A DNA stretch of 34,765 bases from Candidatus Omnitrophota bacterium (GCA_016190205.1 JACPQZ010000029.1:1-34765); one strand, 5' to 3'; shown: positions 9,201 through 16,397, counted from the stretch's first letter. Numbers and translations are program-made. Notes: a model not told the origin generated them from the sequence alone.

Positions 9201-11200
9201 AAGAGGTCTCCGGCTAAGGTTAAGTTTCCGGCCCTCGTTAAGGTGAGCTGGGTCGTGGCCCCCACGTCGGCATTGGTGTTGTCGACACTAAATTTCAGTG
9301 AGTCTGTATCAGAGTTATCTATCCCTATGGCCCAGACGCTTCCCACCACATCCAAGTACAGGGAAGCGTCGCCCGTGGCATCCTGCCGGATTCTTAACGC
9401 TCCCCGGACGTCCGTGTTGCTTTCGAAAAGGTCCAAGTTAGTAGCGGGAGTTGAGGTTCCGATCCCAACGGGGGCATCTGAAAGAAAAGAGCCATTGATG
9501 TCTACCAGGTTGGCGGTGAGGCTTATAAGATCCGCGTCCGAGGCAAGCCCGATCTGGCTCCCCTGGACGGCCAGGTCCCCTTCCACGATTAGAGAGCCAT
9601 TGATCTCGAGGCGGTCGGCTAAGAGGTCTATGAGATCCAAATCAGACGTGATTCCAATCTGGGAGCCATTGACCACAAGATCTCCGCTCGCGATGACATT
9701 CTGGGCAAAGGAGACACTTTCCCCGGCGTCAATCGTGATGGCCACCGCGTCGGAGGTGTCGGTGATGCCGGAGCTTGTGAGCGTATCGGAATCGCTGAAT
9801 TTACCCAGGCGGTTCGTGGTGCCGGAGCCGTCGATGTCACCGGAAACGGAGCCCGACGTGTGGGTGTGCCCGGGGTCGCTACCGCTCGTGACGTTGTCCC
9901 CAAAAACCGTTCCGCTCACCTCGAGGCTTCCCTCGATATAAACGTCGTCATCCGAACCGATCACGCTTTGGGACGCCGTCCCCGAATCGCTGAAGGCGTT
10001 GTAAGCCACACCCGAGACCCCGCCGGCCATGACATTGCTGCTGACCAGGAACGAGCCTACCACCTCAAGCTGCGAGTCCGGAGTCGCATCCCCAATGCCT
10101 ACCATCAAGTCAAAATGGGCCGTTCCGTCGACATCAAAGATCGTATCGGAATCCAAAGTAAGGGTGCCGGTCTCGAACGTGTCGCTCGTAGTCGCACGCA
10201 GAAAATCCCCCGTGCCGAACCCGTCGAGGGTGGTGGCACGGATTCCGATCTGGGTGGCGTCGGTAAGATCAATTGTCCCGTTTACGTCCACCTGGGCCCC
10301 CGCGGCAACAGTCAGGGTTGTACCGGGACTGCCGTACGTATCGGTCACATCCGCGCGGAGAAACTGCGTGGAGTCGAGGTCATCCAGGGTGTCCGCATCT
10401 ACTGCTATCAAGGTGCCGCTAAACGTGCCGAATATCGTTCCGTCCACCTCGAGATCGCCGCGGATGAAAAGATCATCTGCCGACGCCACTTCACTCTGGC
10501 CGGCGGAGGTTGCGGCCGAGGAAATAGCGCTATAAGCCCTTTGTCCGATGCCGCCCACCGCGATCGCGCTCGCGCTCGTAAAGCTCCCGCTCACAGAAAG
10601 AATTGCTCCGGAGCTTATAGTCAATGTCCCGGACGTGAAGCTGTCGCTTGTGTCGGAGCGCAATAGTGATGCCCCTTCAATAGCATCCACCGTATCGGCA
10701 TTGAAGGCATAGCCCACGGGGGTAAGCTGTTGGCGGGGGGAAAGGGTCGTTCCGTCCACGGTGATCTCGAGATAATAAGTCTGATCCCAGTCTAGGGCAG
10801 AGAGGACGGTGCCCGCAGTGACCGTTCCAGATCCGTCACCGATGACGCGATTAAAAATTCCGCTCGTGACCGAAATATTTTTGCTTTCTGAATAGAGGGC
10901 GGAGCCCCCCGACGAGGCGGTGTAAAAGGCGAAAGTGATGCTTTTCGTTGCCGTTACGGGGTTTCCGCTTGAATCGAGGAGCTTTCCTTGGTAGGTCAGG
11001 GTGTCCGGAACGCCGGCGGATTCTGCGCGCTCAAGCGGCGTGACGACCAGGCAAACAACGGTAAAAACAAAGAAGACGAGCATGACCCGTGCCGCCAGGC
11101 AAGGTCCTTGGCTCGTCCTAAAATATCGAACGCCTCTTACGAGGCTCGTCCCACGGTCTCTCTCACCCACTAGGCACCTAGCTCCTGTGCCCTGACTCAC
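3296..11200 (-). CDS. Giant repetitive secreted surface-fibre protein with C-terminal chaperone-like domain
   Basis: Up to 2634 residues. Near residue 40 a signal-like segment starts (MLVFFVFTVVCLVV, Ala-x-Ala cleavage near 62), then a head region with TLTYQGKLLDSSGNPV and PRQQLTPVGYAFNADTVD, common at the start of S74-linked fibre proteins. The body has 18 copies of a ~30-residue beta unit with core V-x-GSQIGL-x-SD-x-DLLSLAAN, PGHTHT linkers, and three ~215-residue cassettes with YGVYIDSDDTWGLYVVDG. The last ~115 residues (VAENYWSKEKLEPGDVVVMG ... IAGVVSTQP) resemble the C-terminal Peptidase_G2-like intramolecular chaperone. It is probably a trimeric exported beta-fibre; that is inference. 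The start is unclear: GTG 11200 gives a 39-residue extension before the signal; ATG 11083 or a CTG at 11098 with AAGGA upstream are alternatives. An intrinsic terminator follows. Confidence 0.85.
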   Translation of the reverse strand: MSQGTGARCLVGERDRGTSLVRGVRYFRTSQGPCLAARVMLVFFVFTVVCLVVTPLERAESAGVPDTLTYQGKLLDSSGNPVTATKSITFAFYTASSGGSALYSESKNISVTSGIFNRVIGDGSGTVTAGTVLSALDWDQTYYLEITVDGTTLSPRQQLTPVGYAFNADTVDAIEGASLLRSDTSDSFTSGTLTISSGAILSVSGSFTSASAIAVGGIGQRAYSAISSAATSAGQSEVASADDLFIRGDLEVDGTIFGTFSGTLIAVDADTLDDLDSTQFLRADVTDTYGSPGTTLTVAAGAQVDVNGTIDLTDATQIGIRATTLDGFGTGDFLRATTSDTFETGTLTLDSDTIFDVDGTAHFDLMVGIGDATPDSQLEVVGSFLVSSNVMAGGVSGVAYNAFSDSGTASQSVIGSDDDVYIEGSLEVSGTVFGDNVTSGSDPGHTHTSGSVSGDIDGSGTTNRLGKFSDSDTLTSSGITDTSDAVAITIDAGESVSFAQNVIASGDLVVNGSQIGITSDLDLIDLLADRLEINGSLIVEGDLAVQGSQIGLASDADLISLTANLVDINGSFLSDAPVGIGTSTPATNLDLFESNTDVRGALRIRQDATGDASLYLDVVGSVWAIGIDNSDTDSLKFSVDNTNADVGATTQLTLTRAGNLTLAGDLFVEGSNVGLASDTNLLALASTVLTVDGTLAATTVTGANVTSGEDPGHTHTTASVSGEIDGSGTTNRLGKFSDSDTLTSSGITDTSDAAAITIDAGESVTFAQNVITSGDLFVDGSQIGMTSDTDLMDLLADRLEINGSLIVEGDLAVQGSQIGLATKADLMTLSSVLLDVDGSIEGDQFRTEDLSVVVKNLSTNDGAFYLSTGGSKTFQMGPSSGIVIMGANPDINFYETAPPIGTLASGSFVEIDSIFSGSAAGIVVRNTAGEDPGIYFTNDTVTAVTFASLDAGQSAVISTLPGGNLANWWYEDSTSGENQEMRIYGYPTGASAENYGSLQVTGSFNDFTLLAGNASGDVKIDDTLNVTGDVEVDGSQVGLTSDTDLLTLAANILTVAGDVEVNGSQIGLTSDTDLMSLAADVLTVNGTVAATTVTGANVTTGADPGHTHTGTSLSTIDISGDTNLTAGDKITLTDDDLDVDGTWTSFGLTLGGDLQVEGSQIGLASDADLLSLAANLLDVLGTQRVTSVLGVTGELAVGTTLVNNADYSVTIADAPSTNDETDRRLVFTNFDLSGTTTGGLTSNYGQYIDVDDTRTHSSGGPTGPQDLYGLRVDVDHTGSTPGDDTNNQYALYGAVSTTGPEDPGNNPSRNNYGAYVIATGNVNENTSNYGLWAQANSGTQNYAVYARVANVTGTSYGVYIDSDDTWGLYVVDGPNYMLETLEMDGDLAVDGSEIGLTSDTNLMSLAANLLTVNGTMAATTVTGANVTSGADPGHTHTGTSLSTIDISDDTNLTAGDKITLTDDDLDVDGTWTTFGLTLGGDLQVEGSQIGLASDADIIDLLDNRLEVNGSLIVEGDLAVQGSQIGLASDADLLSLAANQLDINGTLTDSVHILDTGPSNAVAQIMRLQVDDEGTTGGAAGMGARQSFYLEDFDGIGAGNATEAVQIEAVWDSATDTTEIASLRFSAILNGGMSEAMRLGNNTTLNALFAEDIEVNGSQIGMSSDTDLMSLAADVLTVNGTMAATTVTGANVTTGADPGHTHTGTSLSTIDISGDTNLTAGDKITLTDDDLDVDGTWTSFGLTLGGDLQVEGSQIGMASDADIIDLLANRLEVNGSLIVEGDLAVQGSQIGLATDADLLSLAANLLDVLGTQRVTSVLGVTGELAVGTTLVNNADYSLTIADAPSTNDETDRRLIFANFDIAGSTTGLTTSNYGQYIDVDDTRDHVSGVTGPQNLYGLRVDVDHTGRTPGDDTNNQYAIYGVASTTGGSDVGAPTRNNYGAYVAATGNENDSTLNYGIWAQANSGDTNYAVYARVANVTGTSYGVYIDSDDTWGLYVVDGPNYMLETLEMDGDLIVDGSEIGLTSDTNLLSMAANLLTVNGSLSATTLVGTGYMTLSGDLYVNGSQIGMSSDTDLIGLTANLVTVEGDLMVDGSEIGISSDTNLLSMAANDLTVNGSVAITSALTVGSATQFPYSTFYDAGGATYTGEVNGPDDLFIDGTLEVNESSYFESVGVTGELAVGTTAVNNDDYSIQVIDAPTTAEETDRRLIFLDFDLGGTHNVTSLTNYGQYIDLDDNRTTQTNGHTHNTYGLRVDADYSGVAVDTDTFNLYGVYGAAASAGSGPTTPTYNNYGVYGIATGNVYSTTTNYGVYAQADSADTNYAVYASVSNVTGTSYGVYIDSDDTWGLYVVDGPNYMLETLEMDGDLAVDGSEIGISSDTNLLSLAANDLTINGSVQITSTLAVGGFGQTAYNNFSGVGGATYTTPISADDDLFIDGDLEVDESVFFDGNLFVGTDGTGSFNVGGTYGFAYNIIADNTIPDQAVINSDDDLYIEGNLEVDGTIFAPSGNVTAGDVAENYWSKEKLEPGDVVVMGDEPEFVKRSNRAREGPIAGVVSTQPGWILSGDREGSYPIALLGTVPVKAVGPIQSGDFLVASPLPGVAQSAGSEPVSASQVIGTAWEGLEEGKQGTVRVLLR
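4040..4700. repeat. Fibre-gene cassette C (diverged copy)
   Basis: One of three ~650-bp coding cassettes in the giant fibre gene, running from VTGELAVGTT to LETLEMDGDLAVDGSEIG. The 3' part (4095-4215) is nearly identical to the other two copies while the centre is diverged. Confidence 0.8.
5110..5800. repeat. Fibre-gene cassette B
   Basis: Second copy of the ~650-bp cassette, closely matching cassette A (6990-7690) at nucleotide level over long stretches, including the segment encoding YGQYIDVDDTR and the DSDDTWGLYVVDG block. Confidence 0.85.
6990..7690. repeat. Fibre-gene cassette A
   Basis: Copy of the ~650-bp cassette closest to the N-terminus. It is flanked on both sides by near-identical modules encoding PGHTHTGTSLSTIDIS (around 6790-6930 and 7770-7910), with a third at 6000-6140 next to cassette B. 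Confidence 0.85.
11081..11200 (-). promoter_or_regulatory. Possible structured 5' leader of the giant fibre mRNA
   Basis: If translation starts near 11083-11098, about 120 nt here are untranslated. They contain a GCCTC-GTAA-GAGGC hairpin with a GNRA loop, CTAG-GTGC-CTAG, outer arms GACCGTG ... CACGGGTC and two copies of GGACGAGCC. I recognise no known riboswitch class. The same bases can also be read as the N-terminal extension of the fibre protein. Confidence 0.3.
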
Positions 11201-11206
11201 CTATAA

Positions 11207-11227
11207 AAAGTGCCACTCCCGCACTTT
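11207..11227. other. Perfect 7-bp hairpin upstream of the giant fibre gene
   Basis: AAAGTGC and GCACTTT flank a 7-base loop; on the minus strand the 3' arm runs into TTTTTAT. It could be an attenuator or an operator; its place relative to the transcription start is uncertain. Confidence 0.5.
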
Positions 11228-11229
11228 AC

Positions 11230-11259
11230 AATATATAAAAACTATAAACTTTAGTTCAA
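11230..11259 (-). promoter_or_regulatory. Candidate promoter of the giant fibre gene
   Basis: Minus strand TTGAAC (11259-11254), 18-bp spacer, TATATT (11235-11230) in a very AT-rich spacer. It would start transcription inside the 11207-11227 hairpin, so the exact assignment is tentative. Confidence 0.5.
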
Positions 11260-11276
11260 TAGCTTATTTAAGCTAT
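11259..11276. other. 8-bp inverted repeat ATAGCTTA-TT-TAAGCTAT
   Basis: A perfect 8-bp stem around two T residues, between the coiled-coil gene stop (11294) and the giant gene promoter, abutting its -35 box. It may be an operator or a weak terminator; the function is not known. Confidence 0.5.
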
Positions 11277-11293
11277 AAGAATTATACACCTAT

Positions 11294-12040
11294 TCACAGC
11301 TCTTGCACAACTGTGAAGCCTTCTCTAACCTTTTTCTTACGAGCTAGTTGTAGAATCGAGAGGGCGGAAACTTTATCCCTTACCTCCGCGGCTTCGGCTC
11401 TTCCAATGACCCCCTTGCGGTCATCCAGGATGGAAAACTGCATACCCTCAAATATGCCTTCCCTTTTTCCGGCATTGATCACGACAAAACGGTGCTTGTT
11501 GTTCACCGTAATAATGCGCGCGGACTTAGGTTCTGCTGCTGCGGAGGCGCTCGCGCCGACGGCGGCCGGAACCGCGCCCGGTTGTTCAGACGGGGCGCCG
11601 GCATGCACGACGATAGGGGGCAAGTGCACGGCCTCGCCCGCCTCGGCCTTTTCTAGACTCCGGGCCATGGCCTCCCGCGCCTTCGCGAGCTCCCGCTCGA
11701 CATCCTCAAGCTTCTGCGTCAAAAGCTCGTTTTTACGGGAGAGGGCCTCGAGCTGAAGCCCCAGGACATCGCGGTCCTGAACGACGGAGCTGAATTCCTG
11801 ATAAAGAGTTGTGTATTCGGCCGCCTTTTGATTTAAGTCGCTGGACAGCTTCTCTCTGTCCAATTCGAGGGCCTGCTTTGCTTCGGTGAGCTGACCTAAG
11901 TCCCGGGTCAGCGCTTGGTTCTGGGAGGTGAGCTCGTTCCGCTCGATGAGAAAAAGATAGCCACCCCCTGTGGTGGCTAGAAAGATAATGAAGAGAACTC
12001 CAAGAAGTGCAAAACGCGCATTCGGGCCCATGCCCGGCAT
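11294..12040 (-). CDS. Membrane-anchored coiled-coil protein of unknown function
   Basis: A 248-residue protein: one N-terminal membrane helix (about 10-31, LLGVLFIIFLATTGGGYLFL), a long coiled coil rich in Glu, Gln, Lys and Leu (about 33-132), an Ala/Pro linker (about 138-172) and a compact C-terminal beta domain with VVINAGKREGIFEGMQFSI and GVIGRAEAAEV. The C-terminal pattern looks like small beta-barrel domains in bacterial envelope proteins, but I cannot name the family. It should be anchored in the inner membrane with the coiled coil in the periplasm. It begins 4 bp after the stop of the S74 fibre gene, so the two are probably co-transcribed and it may help assemble or tether that fibre. 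ATG 12031 is an alternative start. Confidence 0.75.
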   Translation of the reverse strand: MPGMGPNARFALLGVLFIIFLATTGGGYLFLIERNELTSQNQALTRDLGQLTEAKQALELDREKLSSDLNQKAAEYTTLYQEFSSVVQDRDVLGLQLEALSRKNELLTQKLEDVERELAKAREAMARSLEKAEAGEAVHLPPIVVHAGAPSEQPGAVPAAVGASASAAAEPKSARIITVNNKHRFVVINAGKREGIFEGMQFSILDDRKGVIGRAEAAEVRDKVSALSILQLARKKKVREGFTVVQEL

Positions 12041-12044
12041 TATA

Positions 12045-14252
12045 TCATCTTGACTTTAAGGCCTCAATCTCCGTCTTTAAGGTCTCGATCTCGGCCTGCT
12101 GCTCCTTTATGGCCTGAAGGAGCACGGCGCTGAACTTCGAATAGTCCACCCCTTTAAGCCCGGAAACTTCCATCCGGGACACAAGCTCCGGAAACTGGGC
12201 CTCCACCTCCTGCGCGATGAGTCCAATATCTTTCTGGTTAGTCTCGCCATCCGAAGCTCCAGACGCCTCCCTCCAGTTATAGGAGACCGGCTGTATGGAA
12301 GCAATGCGCGGGAGCACGCCCCCGAGGGGCGTGATGTTCTCTTTGAGACTTAAGTCCGATTGGTGCACCAGGTTTCGACTCACGAACACACTCCCATCAA
12401 AGTTCACGTTCCCCACAACATGAAGCCGGTAAATCGGGGAAATCGTGCCAATACCCACGTTTCCGCTCCGATTGATGATCATACGGGGATAGTTCCCCGC
12501 ACCCTGCTGGCCGATATTGGTCCCCACATAAAACGCCAAGTCCCGTGCGTCAATGCCGTCATGTCCGGCTGCCCCCACCAGCCATTTGATATTCTTGTCA
12601 TATGCAGGATAAGAAAAGCCGTATCCGCCCCAGTTTCGGTTATTCGAGCGAAGATTGACAAAAGCCCCCGCATCCGCGCCCAGTGCTTTTACATCCAAAT
12701 AGGCAAACTTCCCCGGCTTGTTCTCCATCACGGTTAATTTCACATTGGGATCCGCATCAATGAGCGAACCTCCTACCGCCAAGTTCCCCTCATCGAAATA
12801 GGCAGCAAAGGCTCGGCCGCCCGGCTTCAACGACTGCGCGGAAAAATAGCCGCCGACGGCCGTCGCCCCTGCGAAGGCCGGATTTCCGAAACCGAGATCC
12901 CCCCCCTCCTTTCCATTTGGGAGGGGATCCATCACGCGCGCTGTAAAGAGACCTCCAACAGCCGCTCCTCTTTCCGAAAGATTGTAGCCCTCCCCCTTAA
13001 CGCCATGAGAAACGCCGCTGTTCCCGGCTTTGCGGAGGGCCGCGTAACCAATGGCGCCGTTAGCCGGCTGATCCTGGCTGGTGTAAGAAACGGCTCGACC
13101 AAACGTGCCATGCGCCCCTGCATTCCCTTGCGCCTGGACCTCGGCAAAGACGCCATAGGCTACGGACTGGTTCCCCTTAGTCACAGATCTCGCCTCAAGG
13201 CCCACCGCGTCTTTGGAATCGCCGACGGTCTCTGCGCGTCCAAGCACACCCACGGGCAGCCCCGTGGAAGCCGCGGTCTCAAAGCTCGCAAAACCATGCA
13301 CGCCTACCACCCGGCCGAAAGGCTGCGGCTGACCGAGGCGCGTGGCCAGAACCTGTCCGTTCCGGACGACGGAGGAAACGCCGTGGATTTCGGTGCCCCG
13401 CACGATAGTAGCCTCGCCCTTTCCAAAGTCACCATAATCAATATACTGAAAATTATAATTGGGGTTATCCAGCTCCACCCGGACTCCCGCAAGATCCTTG
13501 ACCTTGCTGTCATATTTCGGAGCCAGGCCGTCCATATCAATAAGAAGGCCGCGCATCACGGGGGGTTGCGCCCCTTTAGCAAAATCATCCACCACGGCAA
13601 GCCTGGATTTGCTGGCTGGCGGATTGATAAGACCCGTCAAGGCATCAGCGCCTCCTAGGGTGACATTCCCTTCCCCCGTGATAGTCAGGACATCATAAAC
13701 TTTCTTCTTCGGTTCATCATTTACACGTATGCGCAGATTGTCCTCATAGGGGTTATCTCCGAAGACGATGACCGAATCCTTCCGGTCTATGCCGCGGTCC
13801 CACAAGCCGGTAAATATATTATCCGAATCCCAGGACGTGAAAGAGCCAACATAGCTTTTCCCATCCAAAACCTCGCCAGTGGGGGGCCTGGTATTGGGGG
13901 CTCCCTGAATATGCAGTAAATTCCACGGCTCGTCTGTCCCGATTCCGATTCGCGCCTGATCTAAAAAAATATCGCCTGCACGTATGTGTAACAGCGCGCG
14001 GGTGCTAAGCTGACTTACATCCTGAAGACCTATTCCCACCTTGCCCGCCGCGGGCTCGGTCGCAAGAAGTGCCCTGTGCAGCACAGTCAAGTTATTGGCA
14101 TGGAGATCGTCATAATCCCCTGCCGGGGCAGGGTAATAGGTGGTAAGGCGGATCTCCTCCGCAGGGGAGAGAGAAATAAAAGAATAACCTAGGGCGGTCC
14201 CCAGGCAGCCTAGAAGAATGCGAGTGAAAATTGATAATTTTTGCCTAAACAT
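12045..14252 (-). CDS. Secreted fibre protein with C-terminal peptidase S74 intramolecular chaperone
   Basis: 735 residues from ATG 14252, chosen because GGAGGAATTACTT precedes it; a longer frame lacks a ribosome site. An N-terminal signal-like segment (FTRILLGCLGTALGYSFISL) is followed by EEIRLTTYYPAP, a motif shared with the next fibre gene. The middle is beta-rich with phage-fibre-like elements (VGIGLQDVSQL, GNVGIGTISPIYRLHVVGN). Residues about 625-735 form a peptidase S74 domain: SDLSLKENI with the catalytic Ser632 and Lys637 pattern, IGLIAQEVEAQFPELV, then a terminal trimeric coiled coil (KEQQAEIETLKTEIEALK). In this family the domain helps trimerise the fibre and is then cut off autocatalytically. 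It is probably co-transcribed with the downstream coiled-coil membrane protein. Confidence 0.88.
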   Translation of the reverse strand: MFRQKLSIFTRILLGCLGTALGYSFISLSPAEEIRLTTYYPAPAGDYDDLHANNLTVLHRALLATEPAAGKVGIGLQDVSQLSTRALLHIRAGDIFLDQARIGIGTDEPWNLLHIQGAPNTRPPTGEVLDGKSYVGSFTSWDSDNIFTGLWDRGIDRKDSVIVFGDNPYEDNLRIRVNDEPKKKVYDVLTITGEGNVTLGGADALTGLINPPASKSRLAVVDDFAKGAQPPVMRGLLIDMDGLAPKYDSKVKDLAGVRVELDNPNYNFQYIDYGDFGKGEATIVRGTEIHGVSSVVRNGQVLATRLGQPQPFGRVVGVHGFASFETAASTGLPVGVLGRAETVGDSKDAVGLEARSVTKGNQSVAYGVFAEVQAQGNAGAHGTFGRAVSYTSQDQPANGAIGYAALRKAGNSGVSHGVKGEGYNLSERGAAVGGLFTARVMDPLPNGKEGGDLGFGNPAFAGATAVGGYFSAQSLKPGGRAFAAYFDEGNLAVGGSLIDADPNVKLTVMENKPGKFAYLDVKALGADAGAFVNLRSNNRNWGGYGFSYPAYDKNIKWLVGAAGHDGIDARDLAFYVGTNIGQQGAGNYPRMIINRSGNVGIGTISPIYRLHVVGNVNFDGSVFVSRNLVHQSDLSLKENITPLGGVLPRIASIQPVSYNWREASGASDGETNQKDIGLIAQEVEAQFPELVSRMEVSGLKGVDYSKFSAVLLQAIKEQQAEIETLKTEIEALKSR

Positions 14253-14385
14253 AAGTAATTCCTCCTGCTTCTTCCTACTTCTACTTAACACTGGGGGGAG
14301 GAATTTGTTCCAAAGAGAAAAATTTATATTCTGCAATTAAATGATAACATGCGGAAGGGACCAAGGAAAGGATGCATTTTTAGTA

Positions 14386-14410
14386 TAACTTATTACGTAA
14401 CAATAAGTTA
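14386..14410. terminator. AT-rich hairpin between the two fibre genes
   Basis: TAACTTATT and AATAAGTTA form a perfect 9-bp stem with a 7-base loop, 17 bp after the stop of the 14427-16397 gene. It lacks a GC-rich stem or clean T run, so it is a weak terminator at best. On the minus strand it also spans TTAACT-18-TATACT, a possible promoter for the S74 gene. Confidence 0.4.
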
Positions 14411-14418
14411 AGAAGTAC

Positions 14419-14437
14419 TCGATATATTATTTTATCG
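14419..14437. other. Hairpin over the stop codon of the G2-like fibre gene
   Basis: Arms CTCGATA (14419-14425 region) and TATCGAG flank an AT-rich loop and overlap the TAA stop at 14429-14427. It may protect the mRNA 3' end or assist termination. Confidence 0.35.
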
Positions 14438-16397
14438 AGAGAATTACTTTACCATCAGCCAGTAGATACCCCACCCGCTGGCCGTCGGGGGTCTTGACGA
14501 TGCGGCCTTCAGTAACGGCTTCGGTGTCCTTGATATCAACCATGCCAACAAGGGCTACGAGCACATGGGGTTCTTCCGCAGTTTCGCCTGCTGTGTTACC
14601 GATAAAGGCCGGATGTGTAGATGTGACTCCGACGAGGGGATCTCCCATCTGCCACTTGCGCGCCCGGCCGGTCTCTAAGTTGATCCCCACGAGGTAGCCG
14701 GGCTCGATTATTTCTTCTGCAATGATGTACTCGGCATAATCGGCGCCGTTACCGGTGGTGATATTCATCGAAGGCACCGCGATATTATCGAGCTCCAATC
14801 GCATGTTCCTAACTGCGTTATTACTCCCGCGAATGCTCCCCAGGTAACCGCCCGTCGCGCTCCGGAATTCTATAAAGGAGTTTTTGTCTGTTATGCTATT
14901 TTTGGAACGATTTATTTGGATGAGCATGCCATCAGAATGATTGCTGTTATTTGTGTCGGTATTATTTGTGACGGTTGCCGCGAAGGAGTCGCCTCCGCCT
15001 GCCCCTGTTCCAATAACCTCCAGCCCTACAGTTCTTCCACTAATCACAGCCCCCTTACCATTCGAGTCCACTTGGAGTCCGAGCACGTTGCTGCCACCGG
15101 CCCCTACGCCGCTCGCACTCACATTGAGCCCGCGCACGTTGCCGCTGATTTCAGCTCCTCTGGTCGCGGATTGGACGCGCAGTCCGAGCACCGTCCCGCC
15201 GATATCGGCCCCCACTCCACCCGACCTCACACCCAATCCAAGCATTGTGCCGGTACCCTGAATGGTGACCACACCTCTAAATCCGGGATCACTATTCCAA
15301 TTTATACCAGAATCGTTCGTCGCGAAGATGGCGCTTTTATAAGAACTGCGCGCGTTGATAGCCACCGCATTATCCGTATAGGCGTGCACGGCGTAGTCAT
15401 CCCAGTCTACGCCGCTACTGTTAAAATCGGCCACCACGCCTCCAACGCCAGTGGCCTTCCAGCCATTGATCGAGGGGCCCGAACCGTAATTCACACCGAA
15501 AATTGCCCCCGAGCCCGACCTGCTAATTCCTTGGATGGCATGAGCGCTCGCGCCGCCGTCACCGAACACAGCCGCCTGCCCCTGTGGGCCGACGATACCG
15601 TATACTCCGTATTGTTTTTTGCTGTACCCAACAACACCCGGATGACTATCCATGCCCAGGCCGTATACTCCGACGCTGTTGGAAATGCCCATGATGGCAA
15701 TTTGATCGGCCGGCCAGGGCACCTCTACAGAGGACCCGTTAACCTTCATCACGCCGCTTTCGACCCCATAGGCCCCCGAATTCAATGCATACGCCAGGAG
15801 CCCCATCTTTCCATCTGTGAGACCCCAGTTATCGACCTGCCCGAGTGTCATGGCCGGGCGGTAGGTCCGTTGACACTGGATGGTCATGGTATACAGTCCG
15901 TTCCAGCCGGCGGGAAAGGGGTTCTCACACGTCCCCAGTTTTGTCGTTCCGTCATTAGAGGCAACGGTGACAGCGAATGATCCGCCCCCCACTCGTGTAG
16001 GCGATTGCAAATCGGTCTGCAAATTTTCGACCCTTACAATCGGCGCAAGCAAGTTATTGCTTTGGTCCCTGCGAGGTGAGTTGACGACAAACCTTCCGGC
16101 AGGCGCCAATGTCCCGATGCCCACATTTCCTTCTTCCACATAAACGTCACCCGAAGAGATGTGCAGTCGGGCGTCGATCTGATCTTCTCTCGCAAGCCCG
16201 ATACCCACTCTTCCATCCAACGTGCCGAGCCGGGTGTCGTTCCTTACCGTCAATCTGTTGGCAGTGAGGTCGTCGTACTCTCCCAGGGGCGCGGGGTAAT
16301 AGGTGGTGAGCCGGATCTCCTCCGCCTGTGCGGCGAAGGCTGACGGAAACATCAGGATAAGAGCGGTCCCGATCCTAAGAAAAAAGCCCCTATTCAT
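14427..16397 (-). CDS. Secreted fibre protein with C-terminal Peptidase_G2-like domain
   Basis: 656 residues. A clear signal peptide (MNRGFFLRIGTALILMFPSAFAAQA) is followed by EEIRLTTYYPAP, then GRVGIGLAREDQ and NVGIGTLAPAGRF fibre elements. The centre is rich in Gly/Val beta repeats (VLGLRVQS, ISGNVRGLNV, VISGRTVGLEV) suggesting a beta helix. The last ~110 residues (ADYAEYIIAEEIIEPGYLVG, then VGVTSTHPAFIGN) match the Peptidase_G2 intramolecular chaperone pattern known from phage appendage proteins, which promotes trimer folding and self-cleavage. ATG 16397 follows GAGGAGG by six bases. It is the first gene of the fibre block, paralogous at its start to the S74 protein. Function as an exported surface fibre is inferred. 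Confidence 0.82.
   Translation of the reverse strand: MNRGFFLRIGTALILMFPSAFAAQAEEIRLTTYYPAPLGEYDDLTANRLTVRNDTRLGTLDGRVGIGLAREDQIDARLHISSGDVYVEEGNVGIGTLAPAGRFVVNSPRRDQSNNLLAPIVRVENLQTDLQSPTRVGGGSFAVTVASNDGTTKLGTCENPFPAGWNGLYTMTIQCQRTYRPAMTLGQVDNWGLTDGKMGLLAYALNSGAYGVESGVMKVNGSSVEVPWPADQIAIMGISNSVGVYGLGMDSHPGVVGYSKKQYGVYGIVGPQGQAAVFGDGGASAHAIQGISRSGSGAIFGVNYGSGPSINGWKATGVGGVVADFNSSGVDWDDYAVHAYTDNAVAINARSSYKSAIFATNDSGINWNSDPGFRGVVTIQGTGTMLGLGVRSGGVGADIGGTVLGLRVQSATRGAEISGNVRGLNVSASGVGAGGSNVLGLQVDSNGKGAVISGRTVGLEVIGTGAGGGDSFAATVTNNTDTNNSNHSDGMLIQINRSKNSITDKNSFIEFRSATGGYLGSIRGSNNAVRNMRLELDNIAVPSMNITTGNGADYAEYIIAEEIIEPGYLVGINLETGRARKWQMGDPLVGVTSTHPAFIGNTAGETAEEPHVLVALVGMVDIKDTEAVTEGRIVKTPDGQRVGYLLADGKVILSIK

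Noticed and set aside
8907-9941. Long plus-strand reading frame opposite the giant fibre gene
   Set aside because: It mirrors the repetitive coding strand, has no ribosome site or known motif, and its composition follows from the minus-strand codon pattern. The same holds for 14916-15980 and 9860-10666.
11081-11200. c-di-GMP (GEMM) or other known riboswitch before the giant fibre gene
   Set aside because: The GNRA-looped stem and GGGACG words were suggestive, but the conserved GGCAAACC and GACGCAAAGCC blocks are absent and the order does not fit. Kept only as an unnamed structured leader.
11190-11222. Sigma-54 promoter from TGGCAC upstream of the giant gene
   Set aside because: The GC element at -12 is missing at the required spacing (TTTTTATAGG follows instead of a TTGC box).
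3296-16397. Prophage tail module, because S74 and G2-like domains are phage-associated
   Set aside because: There are signal peptides, no other phage structural, packaging or lysis genes, and the genes sit beside secretion and metabolic genes.
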